In this document: positions 1 through 10,276 of the stretch, piece by piece
Numbering within the stretch: position 1 is the stretch's first letter
Layout of the letters: every line of letters begins with the position of its first letter
Assembly (NCBI GenBank): GCA_037953625.1
Contig: CM075652.1
Coordinates: 39,178,501 to 39,242,500 of the forward strand
Origin: Crotalaria pallida
Lineage: Eukaryota; Streptophyta; Magnoliopsida; Fabales; Fabaceae
Direction of reading: 5' to 3'
DNA length: 64,000 nt
Made by a program: the position numbers and the translations under genes
Notes under the pieces: model-generated
Database searches by the model: none
What the model was told of the DNA's origin: nothing
What the model saw: only the letters and a program-made list of their open reading frames with translations

Positions 1-16
1 CTATTGTCAAGATGAT

Positions 17-519
17 GATATGCATAATTAAATATGGCTTAAATATGAAAATGGTCCCCGTAAAAGTTGGCTCATTTGAAATTGGTCCCTATAAAAAAAA
101 TTGGCGTTGGTCCCTACATTTACAAAACGTTTTGGTTTTGGTTCCTCTTATTATATTTTGGTCCCCATAATTATATTAGTAGTTTGTTTTGATCCCTATA
201 TTATTAGATTGGATAGGTATTGGTCCCTCTGTTACTATCATGGTTTTTGAATTGGTTCTCTAATGTAGTGGAAGTTGTTTTTATTACCCTTGAGAATTAA
301 TGCAATAATATCATTCTTAATTGGTCATAGAATGTAGTACATTACGTTTATGGCATTTCCATCCACGTCTAACAGGAGAGATCAAAACCAAAACGTTTTG
401 TAAATGCAGGGACCAAAACCAAATTTTTTTTACAAGGTCCAATTTCAAAAACGTCAATATTTATTGGGACCATTTTCGTATTTAAACCATTAAATATTGC
501 ATAATTAATTATGCATATC
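17..519. mobile_element. MITE-like inverted-repeat element, copy 1
   Basis: The ends are inverted repeats. GATATGCATAATTAA at 17-31 is matched by its complement at 505-519, and the GGCTTAAATA...AAAATGGTCCC block near 36 is matched by the complementary block ending near 488. The interior is built of GGTCCCT-like phrases in both orientations. There is no coding capacity, so this is a non-autonomous TIR element. I know such elements as abundant in legumes; the superfamily is not clear. A diverged second copy lies at 56431-56879. Confidence 0.7.
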
Positions 520-525
520 ACCAAT

Positions 526-1407
526 TAAAACAATAAAAAAAATATAGAAAAATATTCTTGGTATTTTTTTGGCAGCAATTTATCAAACAGTTGGAGTGAA
601 AATTAAGAGTAAAAGTTGTAATGGATGGAGATGTTGAGGATAGACTTCACAAAAACATATCAATTAAAATGACAAGGCATCAATAGAAGTTCAAACTCTT
701 AATTATGAAAACCAAATTCACAATAATACGCAATGCCCAATTCCTTAGGTATTTAGGACTTAATCCTATGTTAGAATCATAATTATTCCATAGGTGAATT
801 AATGATGACAAAAACAATAGTAAGCATAAGGATTTATAGTTTGCAAGAATTCAATATCTACTCCTGGATCAATGGATCACAAGATCATTAATCTCAATAA
901 ACACAATTAGACATTAGTTTTCCAACTGTTTGCACACTCAACATACCTACCGAAGGATAGAAAAATCTAAGATAACATTAAGGATAAAGATTAACAACTC
1001 ATAAAGGAGATTGAAGCATGAATTAATAGCCCATTCAAATACAAATGAAATCCATAATGCTCAACATCAAACGCCAACAAAGTCGATTCAAATACACAAG
1101 TTCAAAACCAAAGAAATAATAACATAAAAGGAGAGAGTAAGCTAGACTCCATGATTGTTGAAGAAAAAGCTTGAGTTCCCAATATTTTCTTGATTTACAC
1201 CATAGGTCTTCAAATTTAGTGTAGAAATTGAAAGAAAATGAAGGGACGTTGAAAGAGATCTCTCCAAAATGAGTGAAATTTATTTAAACTAAGTATGCGC
1301 TCAGCCTCAACATTTAGCATATAATAAATGAATTAAACCAAATCCAAAAGCACTTCTTAGGAGTTTCTTCACTTTTCTTTGATCATCAATCTTCGAACTC
1401 ACATCCT
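526..1407. other. Non-coding stretch downstream of the BRX-like gene
   Basis: AT-rich sequence without a plausible exon on either strand. I looked here on the minus strand for the second BRX domain that family members normally carry at the C terminus and did not find it. Confidence 0.5.
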
Positions 1408-3070
1408 TCAATCCTACAAAATAAAATGAGTTGATTAAGGCTTAATCTACTTGATAAAACTCACTAAAGGAAACATCAAGTGAAAATATTCCCAAATTAA
1501 CAAGCACAGAGACAAAACTGCATCAAAATACTTAAAGAAAAGTAAAATCTAACCAAATAAACACACCCTTCATCATATAATGGTATATTATCACTTACCT
1601 CAAGTTGAGGAGAAGTTAGAGGGGGTTTCATGTTTAGATATTGTCGATGGATTTTCTGAATGTTATAAAGCTCAATGATCCGATCGTAGTTCTCCACCCA
1701 CCGTGTTTGAGCTTCCCTCCGGTTGAACCTATCTTGGCTTGAATATGAATGGAAAGTATAATCAATGCCTTTGATCATGAGGAATTAATATATATGTGTG
1801 TGTGTGTGTATTCGTGTATGCATACATAATTCAGTCTAAAAACTCATAAACGACATAGACTAATCAAACTTGTAATGTAAAACTGAGGTGAAGTCTTTTT
1901 ATCACTTAAATACCTGAACCGAACTCGTTTTAGTTCAGATCCTCCCTCAAGAAGAGTCATAAAGGTCATGTATACACCTTCCTCAACTTCAGCCATCCAT
2001 TCCCTTGATCCACCCTGGCCCTCCTCCGCTATCTTACTTGTCGATGATGAAATGTGTCTAGGGGTTTGTAAACCAACGAGTTCCCTTCGAGATGATGATG
2101 TTGTCGCCTCATCCCTTCTCCGAGTCTGGTTTCTAGTAGATCCCACTATGACTCTTGTTCCAAAACTTTCTCCATGGTAGTTTAAGCCACTAAATTTTAA
2201 AGGGGAGGTTGGTTGTATGCTAACATCTTTCATTTGTGGGGACTGAACTCCTTCGAAGGTATGACTTGAGGAACATATGCAGGGTTTGAACTGCAAAGAG
2301 CTTGATACTTTACCTGCCATGTCTTTAATCTGCATATACAAAACAAAAATCAGATTAATGTGAAGGCATTAAAAGTTTAAATCATGCATATTATATAAAA
2401 AAAATAATGACGACTATTATTTGATACGTGAATCAACTTTTGGTTAATGAAAAAATAATGATAAAAATAAAAATTTATCTATTATCTATTTTGGGGTTTA
2501 GGAATTGTTATCAAAATATTAAGACAAGTCGTTTTTGGTTGAAGATGTTATTCTTTAAAATAGATTACCACTTTTTTATTTATAAAACACCCCAAAAATA
2601 TAAATTTGAATTACATATATTTGTGACCGATAATAAGTGAAATAATCTAAAAGTATTTTTAATTGTAGTGGACAATTAGTCTTTTTATGGGAATTTGGCA
2701 TTTCAAAATGTACACATTTATTTACAACATAAGAAGATATGTGGAAGAAGTGGAAAAGTAAGATAAAAAGCGTATGCAACTGAGAATATGTGATATATGA
2801 TTAGATAAACATAAGATATATCTAGGTGTATGATGGGCATGTATATATGTACATATTTGTTATGCATTGAAAGAGTAATCCTAGCATATAATGTTGGTTT
2901 CGTTGCTATTAACCAAGATGAAAAAGAAAAAACCTACAAAAGTTAAGTTTGTTGGTGGGATTAAGAACCTGTGCAGTGAAGCTTTTGGTGGTTTTTCTTG
3001 GCGTGCCATTATCAGTAACATTTTCCTTGTCATTCGAGGTTTGCTTCTTATAGGACGTGCATGTAAACAT
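1408..3070 (-). CDS. BREVIS RADIX-like protein, single BRX domain (spliced)
   Basis: Exons on the minus strand: 3070-2969 (ATG start, N terminus MFTCTSYKKQ, ending in KSFTAQ), 2329-1914 (starts IKDMA) and 1737-1599. All have GT/AG borders and compatible phases. The second exon carries REWMAEVEEGVYM and ELKRVRF, and the third DRFNRREAQ and ENYDRIIELYN, together one BRX domain. BRX proteins are plasma-membrane-associated and nuclear regulators of root and vascular growth, normally with two BRX domains and about 330-380 aa. Here no second domain is visible. The likeliest last exon begins at 1413 and stops after one codon (TGA 1410-1408), giving about 220 aa; another acceptor near 1523 also stops quickly. 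Two family residues are altered: the second N-terminal Cys is Tyr, and one Trp of the usual WW pair is Arg (QTRW). It may be a shortened paralogue or a decaying gene. The first three exons are well supported, the last one weakly. Confidence 0.7.
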
Positions 3071-3486
3071 CTTCACACTTTATTTTTATCTGCACAACAA
3101 CAAAAATAGCAAGAATACTTTAGTGTAAGATTGTATTAAAAATTAAAACATGACTTAATTAATCATCAAAAACATATTATTATTTTTCAAAAATAAATTT
3201 ATTCCAATAAAATTCAATACATAAAAATTGATTTCAACACACAGTTGCAAACACAAAAAGTTTCAGTTTATAACCCATTATAATTGAAACATTATAATTG
3301 TTTCAATTATCTGAAACGTACTCTGAATAAGTAGTTGTTTGAGATTTAAAAATACAAATGAAAAATAAGAATCATTGGATCAGAGTTGGATGAGATTAGA
3401 AAGAAATGTTTGTCAAGAATCAAAAAGGTATGAGAAGGTGGCAACAAGAAGAGAGATTAACAAGCAATGTATGTAAAGATTGAAAA
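3071..3486. other. Upstream region of the BRX-like gene
   Basis: AT-rich non-coding sequence between the BRX-like start codon (minus strand, 3070) and the GAA tract. It presumably holds the promoter, but I could not pick a convincing TATA box. Confidence 0.4.
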
Positions 3487-3835
3487 AGGTATGAGAAGGT
3501 GGAAACAACAACAACAAGAAGAAGATGAAGCGGATGACAGTGAGGATGAGGAAGACGAAGACAAAGACGAAGACGAGGAAGACGAAGAAGAAGAAGTAGT
3601 AGAAGAAGAAGAAGCAAAAGAAGAAGAAGAAGAAGAAGAAGAAGAAGAAGAAGAAGAAGAAGAAGAAGAAGAAGAAGAAGAAGAAGAAGAAGAAGAAGAA
3701 GAAGAAGAAGAAGAAGAAGAAGAAGAAGAAGAAGAAGAGGAAGAGGAACATGAAGATCAGAAGAAGAGGAACAAGAAGAGGAACAGGAACAAGAAGAGGA
3801 AGAGGAACATGAAGATCAGAGGAAGAGGAAATAGA
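3487..3835. repeat. GAA/GAG purine tract, about 120 bp pure (GAA)n
   Basis: A purine-only stretch of GAA, GAG and GAC triplets, with an uninterrupted (GAA)n run from roughly 3617 to 3737. It creates an open frame rich in Glu and Asp on the plus strand and Phe/Leu frames on the minus strand. These are by-products of the repeat. It lies about 0.5 kb upstream of the BRX-like gene. Confidence 0.9.
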
Positions 3836-4672
3836 AGAATCTCATGTGCTCAAAAGAGGTTTCTATTCTTCTGTCACAATTTTTGCTTTTGCCTTTCTTT
3901 GTCGCCTATTTATAAAAAAAAAAATAAATTTACTGAGCATGTAACCTTAATATTCACGCCCCAGCTCACACACTTCACGTTTTTCTTTTAATTTTCAAGA
4001 CTCAATTGTATCGTTTATGCATAGAAGCTTGTATTTATTAGCAATGATATTTTGGATCAGACTCAGCTGTAACATTTTTTGAACAGAATTGCTTGTATTT
4101 ATTAATAGTGATATTTTGGAATTATTCTAACCAACTGGACTCAAGTTCTTGGGATATATGAAACGTTGTAGCATGTGGTAATGCTTGCTCTGAACACATG
4201 ACATGAGATATACACAAACATTATTAGATTAGTTTTTTTTTAATTAATCAATCAACATATTGATTAATTTAAAGAAATTAACGGATAAAATAAATACAGT
4301 ATTTTAAAATAACTTAATTTTAGTTGAGAATAAAAAAAAAGGAGTAAAACAATATAAGGAAACACAACTAATTCCATGTGAGTGTAAAATAGTTGAAAAA
4401 ACAAAACACACAGATTAATTGTATTTTAAAAACTTCCTCGTGTTGTATCATCAACTTTGTGAAGAAACTGAAATGTTAACCTATAATATCACAAAAAACA
4501 AAGTAAGAATGATTGAGAAACATGTGAAGAGAGAAAGGCTATAATTTGCTGGCGATGAATTGGGGTAAAAAAAGATATATATGAATTTAAGTGATAAAAC
4601 AAGGAATTGAAATTACAACTATACCCAAGACAAGAAGGGGAGACATGTTTTAAGGCTATCTTGCTTAAAACT
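3836..4672. other. Non-coding AT-rich stretch
   Basis: No gene, RNA or clear repeat seen. It ends where the Tat-type LTR begins. Confidence 0.5.
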
Positions 4673-5247
4673 TGTTGTGGACCAGACTTTGGTCCGACCA
4701 AGAACGCTTTAGACCGACCGACCAAGAAAGCCATTGAACACCGACCACCACCTGGTCGGTAACAGACAAACCGAGCTTGGGATACTTATAGGGATTAAAG
4801 ACTACGGGGCACAACCGAGCACAGGATCTTCATCCTCATCCTATCAGTTACGATCCCAACAGTCCTAACTTCTTTCCTATATTCCCGTAACAGCTTGAGA
4901 ACATAAGGGATATATACCTGTGTTTATCTGGTACAGAATCCAGAAAGGCTATCTAAAGCAGTATCTTTCCTAGTCCTAGTCAAACACTTCCACCTCACAG
5001 GTCCACAAAGAAGCCAACATAAACACGCACCCAGAGGCTCCCCTATAAGAATCACCATGCTATAGGGGCTAAAGTACGTTTTCTCATCCCTGAGTTGACA
5101 CAATGACACACTTTGTTGAATAGGGAGACCCTGGTTATCCCAACTGGATAATAATAAATCCTAAGAAGTCCCACAACAATACTCAATTGGGTTCTGCCCT
5201 TAGGTTTCCTCATAACCTTAAGGCTAATCCTGGTTCAGAACACCACA
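4673..5247 (+). mobile_element. 5' LTR of a Tat-type Ty3 retrotransposon (copy A)
   Basis: Begins TGTTGTGGACC and ends CACCACA, immediately before a primer-binding-site-like block (TTAGCGCCGTCTGTGGGA, 5248-5265) of the type used by Tat-lineage elements. The 575-bp length and internal blocks such as GTACGTTTTCTCATCCCT match the LTRs at 49504-50067 and 29879-30178 plus 39639-40002. A CCTATAAGA near 5042 could be the TATA region. Confidence 0.8.
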
Positions 5248-5295
5248 TTAGCGCCGTCTGTGGGAATCAATTAATAGTTCACCTCCACCACCACC

Positions 5296-7405
5296 ATGGT
5301 TCATACCAGAAGCAATGCAGGGGACCTCCGGGACCATATTGCCCGCAAATGTATTGGCAGACCCCGGAACCCCACACCACTGCTGACAGTGATCTCCGTG
5401 ATCATCTTAACCATAACAGGGAGGGGAATCCCCCCAATCATCACATTCACCTCCCACAAATCCACCACCACTAGAAGATATTGTTCCTCCTCAAAGGAGG
5501 CTCCCTCCCCTTGTATGCCATCCAAGACTCACAGTGGTCCTTATACTGTGAGATCCTTCCAAGGGGATTCTGGCAACAATGTGCCACTGATCCGTGATAC
5601 AGCGGATTCAAGAGAAGCCAGATGCAATCATGGTGAGAATTCTACGGCAACCAACCATGGACGTCGCTCTGGACACATAGATCGGACTCCCCAACCTCAA
5701 CCCAATCCTAGATGAAGAGAGATAATACCCAACCAAAGGAGCGAACATACCAGCCGCTCGTGACAACCCTCGCCGTTCCCCGAGTCTTTCTCACCGAGCG
5801 TGTTTTGTTAACAGGTCGTACGCAAAAACTACCTCTGCTAGGCAGCGTGAGCAAGAGATGATGCACATACTAAAACAACAAACAACACTCCTGCAACAAC
5901 AGGGAAGGGCCATTGCCGAGCTACAATAGTAGGCTATGGCCAGGATAATCGAGAAGGCACCCCCAACACACTAACCACATCCTTCTGAGTAACCCATAGG
6001 TCCCCAATCACAAACCATAGGACCAAACCCAACACCCTGACCACTTTCACACGGACCGAGCCCCATGCCCCAATATGGTCATATTACTAATCCCCCAATA
6101 CCCTTGCAAATCCCCTTTCCCCCACACCTCCACTTCCAGAAACCAACCCTACCGTTGATCAAGACCAAGGGGATTACCACCCTGGCCACCTATTCACCCT
6201 ATACACCATGGATCTTGAAACACCCCAAGGTTATTTAGGTCCAGCTAATGTTCCCCATTACAACGGTCAGACTGATCCTTTAGACCACAACGTATCCTAC
6301 GAGGGAGCCATGAACTATTACAGAGGTGGCGATTGAATGAAGTGCCGAGCGTTTTTGATGACCCTAAAACCTGTTGTATTGCATTGGTACTCATCCCTCC
6401 CAAGAAATTCGATCAATTCATGGGAAGAAATGAAAAGGGTCTTCCTAAACAGATACACGACCAGTTGCATTCAACCGAAATCCGACCACACACTGGCCGT
6501 GATCACTCAAAAGTTTGATGAATCATTAAGGGATTACCTATCACGCTTCCACACGGAAGCCAGCTCGGTGCCAAAACTGGAAGCAAGTGTGACAGTACTA
6601 TTATTTACCCAAGGATTATTACCTAGAGATTTCCGTAATTCCTTGATCGGAAAGCCACCAAGAGACATGTCCGAACTAAGGCAACGCTCCAATAAATTTA
6701 TTAATCTGGAAGAGTTCAACAAAGGTCAAAGAACTAGAGAGGAGTGACAAAGGGCCGAGTCTCAAGGGCAAAACAGATCCAGACATAACGATAGGTTTGA
6801 TGGCAGAGGCGATCGCAACGATCGGGATCGGAGACCACCCCCTAAGAATAAGTTTAAGGAGTACACTCCTTTAACTGTCCCCAGGAGTCAGATACTGCGA
6901 GAGACAATGAAGACCGACTTACGGGCAGCTCAGAGGCCTCCAACGCTGAGGAAGGGCTCACAGCGTGATAGGTCCAAATACTGTGATTTTCATAATGGTT
7001 ATGGCCACACCACTGATGAATGTATCTGGCTCAGAGACCTGATCAAGGAAATGATCAGAGAAGGTAAACTTCAACAATACATTAGAGATGCTATCTGTCG
7101 AAGGCCAAGAAAAAGATCACCTTCCTCTCATAAGGCTAAACGTCGGCGAAGCTCGTCCCCCGATGACAAGAATTCTGGTCAGTAGAAGGTTGATTTGGTG
7201 GCTGTTAATGATTTTGACAAATCTCGCAAGGATTTCCTAGTTACAACCATGGATGGAGGTTTTGTGGGGTAGGTGAGAGGAGGTCAAATAGAAAGAAATA
7301 CATTATCCAGATCCTCGCAGTCAGCCAGAAGTCGATCAAGAAGAGGTCCTAAAAAAATATTCAAATTTCTTTCAGCGACGAGGATTTGGATGGGATTAAA
7401 GTATG
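5296..7405 (+). pseudogene. gag and start of protease, Tat-type Ty3 element, decayed and truncated
   Basis: One reading frame starts at ATG 5296, 48 bp after the LTR-proximal primer site (MVHTRSNAGD, a usual Tat-type gag start). Recognisable parts are the capsid-like gag domain at 6337-6747 (LHWYSSLPRNSINSW, FLNRYTTS, DYLSRFHTEA) and a nucleocapsid-like block at 6907-7100 (KYCDFHNGYGHTTDEC). A pre-protease motif, SFSDEDLDGIK, lies near 7370 in another frame. Stops interrupt the main frame at 5713-5715, near 5925, 6745-6747, 7183-7185 and elsewhere. The rest of pol and the 3' LTR are absent after about 7405. Gag would form the virus-like particle; this copy cannot make it. Confidence 0.75.
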
Positions 7406-8931
7406 AGACTTTCATATGAACACTTTTCTTCCCATATTTGACATCGGCACAAGGAGTTATGGAAAATTTTTTTATCCCAATACATAGTTAAAGAGTCGCA
7501 TGATGTCAAGATAGAGTGAAGAAGCGAAACATGTTTTTATGCAGATTTGAAAAAGTTTTTCTCCCCCTTTCTAAAAGAATGTTTCAACCAAGAATGTTAT
7601 AAAGGGAGATCAAATGCATCATTAAAAACATGTGTATTCTTACTATCATCACAAAAATTTGAGAGTCCTATATGCCATGACAATAAATATTCAATGCACT
7701 TCAGCACAAAATGTCATGTAGCACATATCATAAGTAGAAACTTCACAAAATGATTAAAATAATTAAAAGATCAGTGATACTTATAGTGATGATTGAAAGC
7801 GAGAGCTTTGGAGTTCCTTCTATTGATAAATTCATCATGTAGCATTTTGAAGGATGGTCTCCTCTTGTTCAATGTGTTGAACCTTTTTCCATTCCAAGAG
7901 ATCATCTTGATATTGTCGTATCACCTTCAAGTATTCGAGTATTGCCCAGTTCTCTTTTCATTTGAATCCATTAATCAAGTTTGTAGAGGACGTTGCATAC
8001 TGATACTTGTAGGAATACCTCCAAAACTAATTAGCACATGTATCTCTTGGTATCCAAGTTAATTGGATCCTTAGGAATTAGTAACACATGAAAATAGTGT
8101 ATGCTGAAAAAATAATTTATTCTTCAAAAAATTTTGTACAAACATATCGAAGAAGGAATAAATAAAATTTTAGCACCAAGATAAACATGTGTGACACAAA
8201 GATAAATATCATGTGTTTGATACTTATCGTAGGAGATGCTATCTCATGTAATAAGCTTGTGTACTAGTGAAGTTCTTCCCTAAGGAGTTTCACCATTATT
8301 TGTTTTTGAGGGAAGTCTCCACCCTTTTAATATGTTCCCCTTCTTTAGTATTTTTCCTCAAGCATCATGATGAGAGAGAGTCTTAATTCCTCCTATGGAA
8401 TTCTTTCTTTTAATTTCAATACGTATAACATCACTTGTACTTGAGGCATTACCTGTAGAAATACTTAGGAACATTTCTTTTGGTATCCAAAGACTTGGAT
8501 CCTCTATGATTAGTTACATCTCCTAACAAATATCAAAGATATTGTGGAGGCAAAATATGAATAAACAATTTAAGCATATGCACTAATCATAAAAGGGATA
8601 ACAACATGCTTATGTTATAAGTCCACGTCTTACCAAACATGTCCTTACAAATACAAGCATGTCCTCATATATCAATGCAATATCATTACATATAAAGTGT
8701 AATCATGTGATATAAGATAACAACAAAATTTTAGTCACACATGATATAACACACTATATGTAACAGATATCTAGGACTATACCAAAAATAATCATGTGCT
8801 AAAAGGAATTTTTTAAAAAAAGCTGTAAAGCACACATGATTTAATTCAACTAAGGAGTGATCATGATAATTAAAAATATTTAAAAAAAATTTAGTACTCA
8901 TGATCCACCTTAGTATGAACAGAATTTAGAA
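7406..8931. other. Unassigned repetitive or intergenic stretch
   Basis: No coding region could be supported. Two diverged blocks around 8040 and 8490 share GGTATCCAA...TTGGATCCT and may be old retroelement fragments. This is only a similarity between the two blocks, not an identification. Confidence 0.4.
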
Positions 8932-9208
8932 TGAGTAATATGTCATATTAGTCCCAGACTTTGTAAGGGTTGGTCAAGTTAGTCCCTGACTTTATCGAAA
9001 GCAATTTAGTCCCTGATATTTCATTTTAATTCATATACGTCCCTATCTTTATCCCATTTTAAAGCAAATACATCCCTGCGGTAGTGACGGCAGGGACTAA
9101 CTTGATCGACGTTCTCTTATCTCAGGGACTAAATTGCTATTTCGATAAAGTCAGGGACTAACTTGACCGACCCTTACAAAGTCAGGGACTAATCTGACAT
9201 ATTACTCA
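8932..9208. mobile_element. Short TIR element with target-site duplication
   Basis: A 277-bp element starting TGAGTAATATG and ending with the complement. The terminal inverted repeats run over 70 bp (phrases such as TTAGTCCCTGACTTTATCG on one strand, mirrored on the other). It is flanked by ATTTAGAA at 924-931 of the 8-kb block (8924-8931) and again at 9209-9216. An 8-bp TSD suggests hAT; reading the TSD as 9 bp (AATTTAGAA) would suggest a Mutator-like origin. It is non-coding. Confidence 0.8.
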
Positions 9209-10268
9209 ATTTAGAATAGTCCAAATATACCTTTGTATAGTCATTGATATATGCCATTGCTTCTTGCTTGAGGTCCTTGACCTTATGAATTTACTTTTTG
9301 GCACGAGAGAATCTTTGGTTGGGAGAATCTTCCTCCTTTGAACATATTGTTTGTTTTTGGACCATTTACCCATAACTTTCATTGACATCCCCTTTCCTTG
9401 TCCAATTGGTTCTTCCTACGGTTTAATTTCCTACACATTCACAACACTAGAAGTGTAACACCCCTCAAAATCCTCGTACTGTTTTTAAAACCTAAAAAGA
9501 ATTATTTTGAGAAAAGTGTTTTTGAAAGAGTACTTTCTTAAATAAATCCTTAAATCACGTTTTCTAGATGGCAAATGATTTAAAAGGATGATTTTCATGG
9601 AATCAAGTTGTGAATTTTAAGTTGAGTCTTGGAAATAATTATGTGTTTAAAATTCTTTTAGTAAAATGGTGAATTATTTTTCAAGGAGAAATTATTTTAT
9701 GGAAATGTGTTTTACTTCTTATAAATAGGTGTGTTTGATACTCTGGTGTCATTATAATTTTTAGGCATGAATGATTTATTGTTTATGCGTATATGTATGT
9801 GCGGCCTTATGTGTTTGTGTAGGCTTAAAATTATGTGAAATTTAATTAGTGAAAGAATATGATGAATTATATATGCATGAATGTGTGTGTTAATATGATA
9901 TGTGTATGCATATATGTGTGTACTACGTGAAAGTGTGTGTATGTATGAGAAAATATGTGTGTTCTGTGTGTATGTGTGTGAGTGAAGAGAAGCCTAGAAT
10001 TTTCCTTAAGGGCTAGCCAAGTAACCAAGTCCCAACTAAACCTTAACTAAGTCCCTAACCAAGCCCTAACTAAATGGTGAAAACCCTAATGGAGTGTCAA
10101 AAAAAAGTCTTGCACCCTAAGTAACCCCTAAGTACCTAATGTTCCCTACCTTGTCCCCTTCATTTGCTAAACACCACCCATGCAACAAATTGGAATGCCA
10201 AAATTACCCCCTTTGATCACACCTTGGCCGAATTTATACAAGGGTAAAAGGGAGATTTATGAGTTGTC

Positions 10269-10276
10269 TATATAAG
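10269..10276 (+). promoter_or_regulatory. TATA box of the giant LTR
   Basis: TATATAAG, about 815 bp into the LTR and followed by a CT-rich transcribed-leader-like stretch (10300-10380). The position suits a U3 promoter. Confidence 0.5.

Noticed and set aside
3467..3991. 174-aa acidic ORF over the GAA tract
   Set aside because: Its length comes from a triplet repeat; no start context, domain or splice structure supports a gene.
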